The position numbers and the translations under genes were made by a program. A stretch of 64,000 nt of DNA from Isoetes taiwanensis (Eukaryota; Streptophyta; Lycopodiopsida; Isoetales; Isoetaceae): assembly GCA_021234155.1 (NCBI GenBank), contig JAJEKV010000020.1, positions 7,734,563 to 7,798,562 of the forward strand, in the 5' to 3' direction. Each line of letters opens with the position of its first letter. Positions within the stretch are counted from its first letter, which is position 1. Below, piece after piece: positions 12,173-22,019 of this stretch. The notes under the pieces are model-generated. The model worked only from the letters and a program-made list of their open reading frames with translations. It ran no database searches and was not told the DNA's origin.

Positions 12173-12643
12173 CTAGAACACTTTACATAATAATTCAGAA
12201 GAAATTCGTCCCAACAAACATGGGCCTTCATCATGACATGAGTTTCCCAAATTTAAATGGAAAAATTGATAATGCTTATCCATGTACCTCTGTAAAATGT
12301 CATCAATTTGTTTTGTCATGGGTTGCTTGAGCGACGGTTTCTGGGCTTCCACAGGTTTCAGGTAAATCCGAAACGCCTTCTCATCTATTGCTATGAAATT
12401 CTCTGAAGTTAAGGCATGCTTCATCGGCATGTAATCTTGCCTTCTAAGCATCATTTTCTTTCTTGGATTCAAATTTCTATTTCGCCTAATTTCTAGGGTT
12501 TCCGAAACTGCATGCTTACCATGGTTTCTTCTGGGATACGCTGGCTTCAATCTTTGATTTTTATCTGTCTCCAGGTGTTGCGCAATGGCATTTGCAGGGA
12601 CATTACGTATACAGGAATGTCCCCTAAACGGACATTCTTGCAA
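12173..12643 (-). CDS. Basic open frame inside the small LTR element, unrecognised
   Basis: A 156-codon frame is rich in Lys/Arg in the middle (around RRNRNLNPRKKMMLRR). I see no retroviral motif: no zinc knuckle, no DSG and no RT block. It lies 3' of the LEA-like frame in the same orientation. It may be another piece of captured host sequence or leftover interior. Expression is unknown. Confidence 0.3.
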   Translation of the reverse strand: MQECPFRGHSCIRNVPANAIAQHLETDKNQRLKPAYPRRNHGKHAVSETLEIRRNRNLNPRKKMMLRRQDYMPMKHALTSENFIAIDEKAFRIYLKPVEAQKPSLKQPMTKQIDDILQRYMDKHYQFFHLNLGNSCHDEGPCLLGRISSELLCKVF

Positions 12644-12923
12644 CGTGGAAAAGACTTAGGAGACATTCTGATGCAGGTAAAAAGCTTAAGGATGCAGATA
12701 AACAGTTCGGAATGCAGGTAAATACTTCGGAATGCATGGTAAACTCTCCGGAATGAAGGTAAACGAGCAAGTAGAAGCAGAGCAGCCGCCGTAGAAGCTC
12801 TGATCCGTGATCGAAATTTTTTTACTAACATTTCTTTGTTTGAAACAGTGCCACGTGGCATGGCGCTACTGGCGGACGCAGCAAAATGTCTCCTAAGTAT
12901 TTTTTACGGTTTTCTATCAAGGC

Positions 12924-13592
12924 TTACACGGTATCCATAGTCAGGGCTTGTTGCATGGCATCCATACAAGGCATCTGATTGTCCTTATCTTTTGCATTTT
13001 GTGTAGCTTGGCCAGCCTTCTCCATTGCATAGTCTGCAGCCTCTCCAGCCTTCTCTTTGGCAGCATCATAAGTCTGATCAGTATTACGGCTTCTATCTTC
13101 AACAAATTTCTCTGCCATATAAATTTTCCCTTCGAATTTTTCTTCCACGGGTTTGCATCTCTCCAGAAATCTTGCTGATATTGGTGCTTTTTCATGGCTG
13201 TCTTCTTTATAAAATGATTCTTTTGCTTCAAAGGAGTACTTTTCCAGAAATTCTTCAGGGAGTGCGTCTTTGTCTGCATCATCTTCAGATCCATCTGCAT
13301 CGTCTTTGGGTGCCATTGGAGCACATAATTCATCCAAGACAAATTTGGGTCCTTCAAATGCGATCCCATTACAGCCATGGCCATCTCTGCATGCCAGGTG
13401 AAAAGTACCTATTGCTGCAATTAATTTTGCACTGGGTGCTGCTTGAATCTGCATATCTACAGCCTGTGCTTCATACCCTGTAACTAGACGTGCTTCATAG
13501 CCTGTAAGACCTGTTCCTTGGTGATCTTGAATCTTCATCACTTCAAGGATTATCTTCCTGAACCGGCACTGGGCACTTGTTGGCATCCTCAT
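12924..13592 (-). CDS. LEA-like captured sequence, 222-codon open frame
   Basis: The C-terminal part (about residues 170-205) reads YDAAKEKAGEAADYAMEKAG followed by QATQNAKDK. This is the 11-residue repeat style of group 3 (LEA_4) late embryogenesis abundant proteins (TxxAAKEKAxE). Those proteins form amphipathic helices on drying and protect membranes and proteins. The rest is acidic (DDADGSEDDADKDALPEEF) and unrecognised. The frame lies inside the LTR element on the element's strand, so it looks like captured host sequence carried by a non-autonomous retrotransposon. It is unclear whether it is translated. The first methionine is arbitrary, because an upstream frame overlaps it. Confidence 0.55.
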   Translation of the reverse strand: MRMPTSAQCRFRKIILEVMKIQDHQGTGLTGYEARLVTGYEAQAVDMQIQAAPSAKLIAAIGTFHLACRDGHGCNGIAFEGPKFVLDELCAPMAPKDDADGSEDDADKDALPEEFLEKYSFEAKESFYKEDSHEKAPISARFLERCKPVEEKFEGKIYMAEKFVEDRSRNTDQTYDAAKEKAGEAADYAMEKAGQATQNAKDKDNQMPCMDAMQQALTMDTV

Positions 13593-13815
13593 GGAATAAT
13601 AGGACGTCTCCTATTTCCTTTCTGCCTGGTTCCTCCTCTTGCTTGACAAAATCTCTCTGCAACCATTCTTCTGCCTTTTTCTGCAAACGATTGCATTCTT
13701 CAAGAGACTCTTCTTCCTCCCTGATAATTTCATCAAAGAAATAGCTCTTCCCAAATTCTTCTTCCATAATCAAACAATCTGATTCTTCAAATCCCTTACT
13801 TCTATCTGATTGCAT
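13543..13815 (-). CDS. Acidic coiled-coil open frame near the element's 5' end
   Basis: A 90-codon frame starts about 50 bp inside the PBS. It is Glu-rich with heptad-like spacing (EIIREEEESLEECNRLQKKA). It overlaps the next frame (12924-13592) by 50 bp in another phase, so the two may once have been one reading frame broken by an indel. By position it could be a gag remnant or the 5' part of the captured gene. No capsid or zinc-knuckle motif is visible. Confidence 0.35.
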   Translation of the reverse strand: MQSDRSKGFEESDCLIMEEEFGKSYFFDEIIREEEESLEECNRLQKKAEEWLQRDFVKQEEEPGRKEIGDVLLFHEDANKCPVPVQEDNP

Positions 13816-13866
13816 TGCTGCATTGCTTGATGTTAAGTCTCCTCCCAGGATCGATTCAGAGCTCAG

Positions 13867-13878
13867 GCTCTAATACCA
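13867..13878 (-). promoter_or_regulatory. Primer binding site, initiator tRNA-Met type
   Basis: Minus strand TGGTATTAGAGC differs at one position from the common plant PBS TGGTATCAGAGC and abuts the LTR. Confidence 0.85.
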
Positions 13879-14082
13879 TCTTAGATATAGAACAATGGAG
13901 AAATAATGGATAATGATGAATATGAGCCAAACGTGGCTTGTACACAGATATAGGTAAGTACCTACAAAAGGACACGTCTCTATACTAGAGGACATGTCTC
14001 TTCACATGACTAGGATTGCCACCTAGGTGTGGTCACATGGCACTTGCTTGATCTATATGATCACTAATATTATATTCTAACA
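13879..14082 (-). repeat. 5' LTR of the small element
   Basis: Direct repeat of 11702-11919, followed on the plus strand by the target duplication AAATC. Confidence 0.9.
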
Positions 14083-14769
14083 AAATCCATTTCCAACTTG
14101 GCAAAGTTCATGTCCAAAGCAGGGCCAATCAACAATTTAGGTGATACCAAATTATTTTCGTTCTTAGCTGCTATATTTATGGTTAGCATTATCGACAACA
14201 GTAAGACTTGTCTTGATGTCCATGTCCATCTCTCCATAGGTAGAAGCACAACAGACTCATGTCCTTCAACTCTAGACTGTGTTTTGTTCTATCATGCTGT
14301 TCTTCATCGTAAAGACAATCTAAATTTTCTATATTTCCTCGTCTGTCCAATGCAATAACATGCTTGCAAGTTCTTTAAAGTCATTTATTGTTGTTAAGCA
14401 TTTAGACAACACAAAATCACCATGATCTGTAGCTGAGAATGAAAATGCAATGTTTATGTAAAGAAGCTACTACAAAATTATGAGAAAAGTAGCATATACC
14501 CGAGAGAGAAGCAACATGAATAGCTCTCCATTGTGAAGGAGAGCTATATGGGCGGGAACTCTTCACCCGTTTGATACGGCAGGGGTTCTTCAAGATCCAA
14601 AGATCTGAATCGTAGGGGTTCTTCTTCAAGCTCTGGTTTTTTGACTAAAAAATGTAAAACGTGTAAAGAGGAGGTGGGAGCTTTGATGGGGCAGCTTTAT
14701 AGCCGTTCTTTATCCTCTTTTTTTTTTTCATGAAGATAACCTAGATACTTCCTTTAACTGTTTCTTCCC
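14083..14769. other. Non-coding stretch
   Basis: Flank of the LTR element; no gene recognised. Confidence 0.35.
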
Positions 14770-14865
14770 GCAAGTCACCGTTTTTGAGAAGCCAAAATCG
14801 ATTTTGGCTTCTCAAAAACGGTGACTTGCCAAAAGGATTAATCCTTTTGGCAAGTCACCGTTTTT
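14770..14865. repeat. Two overlapping perfect palindromes (60 and 52 bp)
   Basis: 14770-14829 is a perfect 60-bp palindrome with no spacer, centred on ATCGAT. 14814-14865 is a perfect 52-bp palindrome centred on ATTAAT. They share 14814-14829, so the word 'gcaagtcaccgttttt' or its complement appears three times in alternating orientation. Either could extrude as a cruciform or, if transcribed, fold into a long hairpin. Neither arm matches an element end I recognise. Confidence 0.95.
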
Positions 14866-16915
14866 TGCCATGATCATGTTTTGAAAATACTTGAATCGTT
14901 CAAAAACTGATCTTTGTGGCTTTTATGTAGATGCATGGTCGACAAATCCAAAGCACAAACATTCGGATCTCTTTCTCAGACTCTTGGGAATTTGAAAGGC
15001 CACAAAACAGGTAAGTGCATTTTTTCCCTCCTATTTTCCACAGATTTGTAGATGTGAACTCATGCAGGACTAATGAATATGTAAGTATAGATCTGGAAGA
15101 AGAAGAATATGGCCGGAATGTGAATGTAATGCTATGTAACGTCAGTTGGCTTTGGTAATGCAGAGAAATGGCATTACAAAGTTGCCGGTAGAGCTCCTGT
15201 TTTTTGCCAGAAGAAAAAACTTTGCATCCCTTAAAAAAAGAGCCATTTTAAAGTACTTCATGGCCATCTTAACCAATTTTTGCTGCTGGCTCCTACTTAT
15301 TTTAACAATGCTTGGCCCTGGCCTCCATTTTTCTCAAAGTCGGAGTTATGAGGGCACCATCATGCTTCTCCTTGCAAAAGTTACATACGATATTAAGGTG
15401 CACATCTTTCCAAGTTACGTTTGATGCATTTCTATTCATTCTCTGTCCCTGTTCTGTTTGTTTGGTGTTTGGTACATTTGCATATGCATGTTTTGCATGT
15501 TGTTTGGTTCAATATTTTAGAACTTTGGACTTTTTGCAGCGGCGTTGTTCTTCTCAAAGTGGATTGCAAATTGTTTGCACATTATGAGCTGTTCAAAACT
15601 TCTGTATGCAACTAAAGGTGCATAAAATCTTATTTCTTTGATGTTATGCTTCCTTTTTTTGATAGGTTGAACCACTGTTTCTTTGCAGAGTAAGAAAATC
15701 AGCATACTTTCATGTAGTTGGTTTTTTTTTTTCCTTCAATATCAACGTAAGTTATAATCTTTTGTGAGCACAAGCCGCAGTTTTAGCATCAGCCCAAATC
15801 CATTTCCTTCTCGATAGCTCCTCCAATTTTTAGCTGTTGTACACGTTGGAAAAAATGTACATGATTATTACTTAATTGTACCACTGTTTTTTGCTGGAAA
15901 TTGTACTCGAGCAAATATATAGGTCGCGGCCATATTTCTTGCCAACAATATTATTACGTTGAATGTGGTCCAGGCTTAGCATATAAATGTATCAGGCTTA
16001 GATGTACATAATTTTAACTGCTCAAGATGTAGAAATGCAGGACTTTTGCAGGGCTGTATATGGTTTTCATTATTCACTTATTTATCTGTAGTTGGATATA
16101 CTTTACCATATGCCTAGATAGGTCAATCTCGAAAACAATGCCTCCAGCTATGTGCATATCCATTGCAATTTCAAGTTATATGGGAGTACCAAACCCATGA
16201 ATCCTCTAAATGAGATATTGGTTTGGATATCATGATCAGTGTGGCGGTGCCGGCCAAGATTGTTGATCTATGTGAGGCGATGTATGGCAGTTGGTGGCAG
16301 TTTCTAGGATCTGTTTTATCTTATATTCCAGTTTATCAATAACTTCCTCTTTGCTTCTACTGTGATAGGAATTTTTGGACTAAGTAGATAGGAGCAAGGT
16401 ACTTCCAATGTTATATAAAGCTGCAAACAGATCGCTGGCAATGCTGGCCTTGGGTAACCAAAGATGTAGGAGGCGCACTATACATGATCAAAAGTTGGAT
16501 TTTTAGATCAATTGATTCCTCTATCTATTTGATTTGAGTTCGCTTTCTATGCAATCTTAAAGGGCTTGCCATTTTGCTGCTGGACTGGAGCGGAGATCCT
16601 TGCTCATTCTATCCGCAAAACTTTTTAAAATCCTTGCTTTGTTTTTTGTGCTCCAAGTTTTTCCACAGAAATTGTATCAATTGGAGTTAGTAATCTATGA
16701 AAATTCTTTGTGCATTCAACTTTGTGTACTCTGTGCATTTGATCCCCTTTGATTTTTGTTTACTATTCCCCTTGATTTTTGTAGGTTTATTGTGTGTAGT
16801 TTAATGTTGTTTTAAGACAAACCCTTTGCTGGGGTAGGGGTATGTAAAGCGTAAGATAGTCCATAAGTACATCTAGAGTGGGGGGCAGGGAAACTAGCTT
16901 TTCCTATTTACGTAT
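14866..16915. other. Non-coding stretch
   Basis: Open frames are short and unrecognised. A minus-strand segment near 15300-15420 reads VCNFCKEKHDGAL, faintly like a BED zinc finger, but is too short to call. Confidence 0.35.
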
Positions 16916-17018
16916 GTAGGGGTTTTCCACATCCAAAAAGTCGTATGCAGGGGTTTTCTGGTGACCCCTTGCACGCACATGAGGTATCCCCATATGCCTA
17001 AGGTGAGACCCCCGGGAT
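16916..17018. repeat. Dispersed repeat, copy 1
   Basis: Contains 'ggggttttc', 'ccaaaaagtcgtatgcagg' and 'gacccccgggattg'. It aligns in the same order with 21493-21595 ('ccaaaaagccgtatacagg', 'ccccccgggacc'). Both copies lie just 5' of fragments of what looks like one reverse-transcriptase family. Confidence 0.65.
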
Positions 17019-17259
17019 TGCTTCCATCTAATGGCAAGTTTTAGTGACCATGATAGTCATGTCATCACTTTAATGATGTGCCATAGTGGCTTTCTTCCAT
17101 TACAGTGCAGTACAGAAATATCGATTATTCGATCCTGGGCTTTGCCTAGAGAAAAGGTTAACCTAGCAGCAATAAACGACACAGGCTGCAAAAGAAAAGT
17201 CCCTGGAGCTATGGACTGCCAGAGAATAAGGGGTTGCGGATTGCCAGTCTGTAACAACC

Positions 17260-17610
17260 TTGCCATCGCAGATCCCTAGCATACTACAGGCCAGATGGAA
17301 TGTGCAGGAGCACAGGTGCATCCGAGTGCAAACGGAGGCAGATCGCCGCAGTCTCAGACAGTACCTTGACACATGCTTCCTCAGCAAGCTATGGGATGCC
17401 AGCACCCTTGAACAAGACAAGACGACACATTATCAATGCCACATAAATCCCATGTTGGAGCAGGGCCTGCAATGCTACCTGCACACTCATCTACCCACGA
17501 AAAAATGCAGATCCATTGCCTTTATCCGCACAGATGCACACCATCTCCGGATTGAGGCAAGGAGATAGATTGGGGAGCTGCATCAGGAGAGGCTTTATCA
17601 ACGTCACCAG
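17260..17610 (+). pseudogene. Possible non-LTR reverse transcriptase C-terminal fragment
   Basis: The frame reads LRQYLDTCFLSKLWDAST, then RSIAFIRTDAHHLRIEARR, a stop, and ELHQERLYQRHQV. This resembles the region before the zinc-binding tail of LINE-type reverse transcriptases, whose usual text is '..FRTGSHxLxIETGRW...ERxCxxC'. An in-frame TAG and the loss of both cysteines mark it as dead. The matching tail seems to turn up at 21601. The call is by pattern memory only. Confidence 0.35.
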
Positions 17611-18275
17611 GTTCAAGGGGGGTTCACCTAATGGTCACGTATGAACCAACTGCGTGAACGTTTAGGGTTTTTTTTTGGGGTGAGTCGACCGTCTACGGCC
17701 GAAGTTCTCATCTTGGTCGAAAGTCCATACTTAGGCTTTGAGCGTGAAGGGAGCAAGGCGGGGAAGGAGAGATCCGTAGAGGTGGTCGATTTGGGCCTCC
17801 GGTCCGATTTATGATGGTGGTTTCGAAGTTTATGGTCGAAAGTACTTGATCTTGCTTATAGCAGCTAGTCTACAAGGCTTCTGATTTTATGCAAAACATA
17901 GCTCTATTTGTTCTATTCAGCTTCTGCCATTTTCTTTTTTGTTGTAATTTCTAATTTTCAAGCTTGTATTTTTATCCTTAGTTGTGTTCGTAGTGAAACA
18001 CAGGGCCGGAAGAGGCCATGGATTTTCGCACTCATGGATTCTTCTTTACAATATCTTGCAGTTCTGGCAGCAGCAGTGGTCTAAAAGGTAAGAATCTGAA
18101 GCATTGCCTATTTCAAACTGGAGTTTTGTCCCGCTAAGGGTGTCTTAATTTATTAAATGTTCTCTCGAGGCTATGAGCTTGCTTACAATTTACATTGCGT
18201 GAGTGCTTTGCATTGTTTCTTTGCTATGTTCTATAGTTCGGTGGTCTATTTTGATAAGTTTGATATGCGGATATA
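17611..18275. other. Non-coding stretch
   Basis: Could hold earlier exons of the KUP pseudogene that follows, but I cannot identify them. Confidence 0.35.
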
Positions 18276-19806
18276 GTGGTGGTGATTGCCATAATAGTCC
18301 TAATTTTTACTGTTCTTATTGCAACGCCATGGCACATCAAAGGTGGGGTTTCGTTTTGCCCCCGATGGCGTCGATCTAGTTTGTTTCTATTGGCCTTCTT
18401 GGAGCATATAATGTTTATCTATATGATTGCCTTTGTGTTTGGGCACTCAATCCCCTATACATCTATTATTATTTCAAGAAAAATGGTAAGGATGGATGGA
18501 TGTCGCTTCGATGGAATTGTACTGCATAAAAGGTACCATAAAGCGCAAAGTATGATTTCCTTGGGGCAGATGAGTTATTTTCAATGGAATTTCAGGCACG
18601 AAGCCACGTTTGCGGACTTGGGTCACTTCTCTGTCAAATCTATTCGGTCGGGTTTCTAATTTTCTCATGCCTTGCTCTTTTCTATTGTATAGTTCTTCGA
18701 TCTGATGGTAGATCTCTTTCAAAGATGATAAAATTTAAGTTTCTGTCGATACGCATGAAAGCCCCTTAGATTCTGTGTTTTCTTCTTATGTTGTCTACAT
18801 GGAGAACTTTTGATGGATGTTTATATCTCAAGTGCAAATTGCCTTCGGAACTCTTGTTTTACCTTCATTGGTATTGGCTTATCTTTGGTCAAGCTTCCTA
18901 CTATTTGAAACATCAGAGGATATATATCGATGTGTTTTACAAGTCTATTCCAGGCAATGTCATGTTTGTACTTTATAAACTTTGGGTACTAATTTGTTGC
19001 ATTGCTTTTGAATGATTGTCACACTTTTCCTTTGGATATTCTCCTGTTCTTTTGTGTTGAAGCATTTGTATTTTTGCCCTTGCAATTTCCAAATTTGTTG
19101 CATCTACTTAGCTCTATAGAGATTGAACTTGCATCAGCGCTTCGTTTTTCCTTCTAGGCCACATCAGTCTTCCACAGACGTTAATGAATATTTTGTTCTT
19201 TCTATGCGACCTTTCCATTTTTGGTGCTTTTATTATCTAAATGCGATCATTCTTGCAGAGTCCATTTTTTGGCCTATGTTCATAGTTACAGCAATGAGTG
19301 CAATTGTTGCTAGTCAAGCTATGCTATCCGCGAGTTTTTTCGTCATAAAATGGCGAATCATTGGGGGCTTCCTAGAGTCAATATCGTGCATATCGTCAAG
19401 GCGGTTTCTGGAAGGATTTATATTCAGTAAATTGGTTTATTATGATTGCTCTTGTTATTTAACAAAGACTCTTCAGAAATTCAACGGAGCTTGGTAGTGC
19501 ATATGGTGAGAGACCACAGCTGGTCAGATCTTTGGTGTTGGGTGATTTGTCTTTGTCATGTTGCTTACACGACTCCTTTGTTTTCTCTATGCAGGCATTG
19601 CTGTGGTGACCACAATGTTTGTAACGACATGTCTTCTAACCTTTATTATGCTTATGATTTGGCAAATTAACATGGTATTAGCACTGGGATTCTTCTTCCT
19701 CTTTGGATCAGTCGAATTGGTGTATCTCTCATCAGTTTTTTATAAGATTAAGGATGGTGGTTGGGTGTCACTAGCCTTTGCTCCAAGGGGTATTATTGCC
19801 ACTTAG
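18276..19806 (+). pseudogene. Decayed HAK/KUP/KT potassium transporter, partial
   Basis: Several blocks of the plant HAK/KUP potassium transporter family appear in the right order but in shifting frames. They are HGTSKVGFRFAP near 18325, YIYYYFKKNGKDGWMSL near 18455, ATFADLGHFSVKSIR near 18605, KHQRIYIDVFYKSIPGN near 18905, FWPMFIVTAMSAIVASQAM near 19270, RIYIQ-IGLL near 19415 and AGIAVVTTMFVTTCLL, then FGSVELVYLSSVFYKIKDGG, near 19590-19770. KUP proteins move K+ across plasma or vacuolar membranes. Some gaps fit introns, but frameshifts (near 18325 and 18450), in-frame stops and missing blocks show the gene is dead. The N-terminal third and the hydrophilic C-terminal domain are not seen. Confidence 0.85.
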
Positions 19807-20619
19807 GAAGGGAAAAATGCATAAGAAACTTCTAGTACTGCAAATTGGCTGAGTGGTGGTATGAAGAAAACCATGCAGGGGTGCCAGAGCTGCTGCTAGC
19901 CAAGTATTGAAGAATTCATGTCTTTCACATGATTTACAGTTTGACTCCAGATTATAAAGCATAGCAAAGTTTCATGACATTCTTTGGCTTATGATAAGAT
20001 GGGACAGGTACTGAAAGCTGGTTTTAGAAGTACCAAAGATTCAAAATTCTCCTAAATTGGAATGGTTGCTTGCTGTGAAGGGAAAGGCTACTTAGGTGGT
20101 GGTAATGTTATGACTGGTTTCCGCACTCAAATGAAGTATGGCAAAACAGAATGATTGGTTAAAACGGTGTCTCTACCTTATTAGTGCCAAAACAAAAAGA
20201 AAAGGAAGCGCCCAGAATATGCTTATTGTAATTTTAAGGAGAGACTAGGGACAGAAGGTTGGTAGAATGTTCAGCTTTCTTTTCTGTTCTTATTTTCCTA
20301 CGGGGCACCATTTGGTCTGAATATTCATTCATTTGGCTTTACTTACATTCATGCATGACACATATTTATATTGCCTATCGATTGTTTGTTTGCGTGTAAC
20401 ATTTTTAGAACTGTGGCGGTAGAGCAAAAGCAATTTGGCACTTGAGACTCGAGACTTGCAAATTGAAGGATAATAGAAATGTTTCTGGGCATTCCATAGT
20501 TTGTTTGTTGTAATGCAGCTTGTTCCGCAGTTTTTAAAATTCGGTTTTGCTGGTCCAGTGTTCTGGGTTCAATTCCCAGTCTCCATTCAATTCCTGTTTG
20601 TGTGTCTTCTTGTTTGCAG
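19807..20619. other. Non-coding stretch with an isolated tRNA T-arm-like stem
   Basis: Near 20560-20576 the plus strand has CTGGGTTCAATTCCCAG, a perfect 5-bp T-stem with a tRNA-like loop. No A box or anticodon arm precedes it. It may be a SINE remnant. Nothing else recognised. Confidence 0.35.
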
Positions 20620-20878
20620 TTCATTCCAGGTATCAACATTCAATATATTGCTAATATACGAAGGGCAGGCATTTGTGGAAATGGCATGTGTGAGATAGGT
20701 GAACGGTGCAACGTTAATGGTGAAAGCGACTCTTTTGATGGATATCCTTGTTCTTTAGAAGATTGCCCTTATGTTTTGTCAGCCTGCCCAATACCACTCG
20801 TTGGTCCTAGAGCTATGGAACCTTGATATGGAAATGGAGCTTGTTTGGTTGTGAGTGGAAAATGTCATTGCTACAAAG
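20620..20878 (+). pseudogene. EGF-like cysteine-rich exon with in-frame stop
   Basis: An exon runs between the acceptor 'tgtttgcag' and the donor 'caaag|gtatag'. It encodes ICGNGMCEIGERC, then CSLEDCPY and, after a TGA at 20824-20826, YGNGACLVVSGKCHCYKG in the same frame. The last block has the form of an EGF-like module (C..G.C....G.C.C..G). The first resembles the CGNGxCExGE motif of secreted or receptor ectodomain proteins. Neighbouring exons are not found. The TGA inside the module argues for a pseudogene or a sequencing error. It follows the dead KUP gene on the same strand, but the two are unrelated families. Confidence 0.55.
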
Positions 20879-21492
20879 GTATAGTATCGTGTCACCTTAT
20901 TTAATACAAGCCAACTAGTTGAATCACATAGGATCCCATGTTTATGTCCCATGTTTATGTTTAACTATACGTTCGTGTATATGCATAAGAGCTATTTTTT
21001 TGCCACTAAAGATATTGTTAGATCCTTCTATTAAGAAGATAACCACCAAAGTAAAATTGGGCACTGCAAATTTAGGCATATGAATAGAACCTACTGAATT
21101 TGGCATGAATATTGGCCTTAGGCAGTGGCAATAAAATTGGATAAAAATTAGCAAAAGTAAATGACAATTTGTTCAGAATTATATGATCGGCCACTCATGT
21201 AACGAGTTTTAATATCTAACCACTAGCGTCTTTTTACTTTAAGCTGGTTTTTAGAGGTTAACATTTACCTCAAGCAATAGAAATAACCCTTGAGGCCAGC
21301 GGAGGTTGGACTTCAACTGGTTCATATCATGGTGAAAATCGTGATGTAAACAATAACAAGAATAAACCATCTCCCACAAAGTTGCTGGCATGGCAAAAGG
21401 TACAAAGTCGGAAAGGGATTATATAATTTGGCACAATCAATCGTAAATCTACGGATAGGGTCTATATTGTATGTTAGTTCGAAAAACCGTAT
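20879..21492. other. Non-coding stretch
   Basis: No motifs recognised. Confidence 0.35.
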
Positions 21493-21595
21493 GGTATGGG
21501 TTTTTCTACTCCAAAAAGCCGTATACAGGGGTTTTTCTATGACCCCTCGAACGCAGATGCCATCTGTCCATATATAGAGGTGCACCCCCCGGGAC
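21493..21595. repeat. Dispersed repeat, copy 2
   Basis: Diverged copy of 16916-17018 with the same order of words (ccaaaaagccgtatacagg, gacccctcgaacgca, ccccccggga). Confidence 0.65.
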
Positions 21596-21800
21596 CAGGT
21601 TAAAGCTGTGGAAGACGAATGCCACACCCTTCAGAGTTGTTCAGCATATGATGATATTCAGATATGCTATGCTGAGCTGATCTGTCCTGGCCAGCCCCTG
21701 CATGAGATGCTGAGCATGAGCTCGGTACGGAGGTTAGGATCATATCTTCAAGAGATCATGGATCGCCGAGATCAGCTCGGTCCTCGGGCACTTACCTGAT
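21596..21800 (+). pseudogene. RT-associated zinc-binding tail fragment
   Basis: The frame reads AVEDECHTLQSCSAYDDI, then ICYAELICPG and LGSYLQEIMDRRDQL. The pattern 'EDExHxLxxCxxYDDIRxxY..L' is typical of the zinc-binding tail after the RT domain in LINE-like proteins. It begins with 'accaggtt-aaag', close to the words that end the fragment at 17600 ('caccaggttcaag'). It therefore looks like the next part of the same protein, displaced about 4 kb. No intact frame remains. Confidence 0.4.
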
Positions 21801-21822
21801 ACATGTACATATTTTTGTCCCC

Positions 21823-22019
21823 CATGATATGTATTTGTATTTGTATTTGTATTTGTATTTGTATTTGTATTTGTATTTGTATTTGTATTTGTATTTGTAT
21901 TTGTATTTGTATTTGTATTTGTATTTGTATTTGTATTTGTATTTGTATTTGTATTTGTATTTGTATTTGTATTTGTATTTGTATTTGTATTTGTATTTGT
22001 ATTTGTATTTGTATTTGTA
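21823..22019. repeat. Hexanucleotide microsatellite (TATTTG)n, about 190 bp
   Basis: About 31 nearly uninterrupted TATTTG units. The apparent proteins (Ile-Cys, Tyr-Leu, Asn-Thr and Lys-Tyr dipeptide repeats) are translations of this array. Confidence 0.98.

Larger units (their letters stand above)
11702..14082 (-). mobile_element. Complete small non-autonomous LTR retrotransposon carrying LEA-like sequence
   Basis: Two near-identical LTRs of 218 and 204 bp (11702-11919, 13879-14082) bound the element. The 5-bp target duplication AAATC flanks it (11697-11701 and 14083-14087). On the minus strand the 5' LTR is followed by TGGTATTAGAGC, one base off the usual initiator tRNA-Met binding site. 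The 3' LTR (TGTTAGAAT...) is preceded by a purine tract aagggggag. The interior of about 2 kb has no RT, integrase or protease, but has minus-strand open frames, one with LEA-type repeats. All the terminal signals agree, so boundaries are firm. The LTR end AAGA rather than CA is unusual. Confidence 0.9.

Noticed and set aside
15300..15420. BED zinc finger-like text (VCNFCKEKHDGAL) on the minus strand
   Set aside because: Only one short block with a CxxC pair; the distal His/Cys and surrounding transposase are missing.
18276..19806. Possibility that the KUP transporter is a functional multi-exon gene
   Set aside because: Frameshifts lie inside conserved blocks, there are in-frame stops, and the N- and C-terminal parts are missing.
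20545..20590. tRNA T-arm-like stem CTGGGTTCAATTCCCAG
   Set aside because: No A box, anticodon arm or acceptor pairing could be found upstream, so not called as a tRNA gene.
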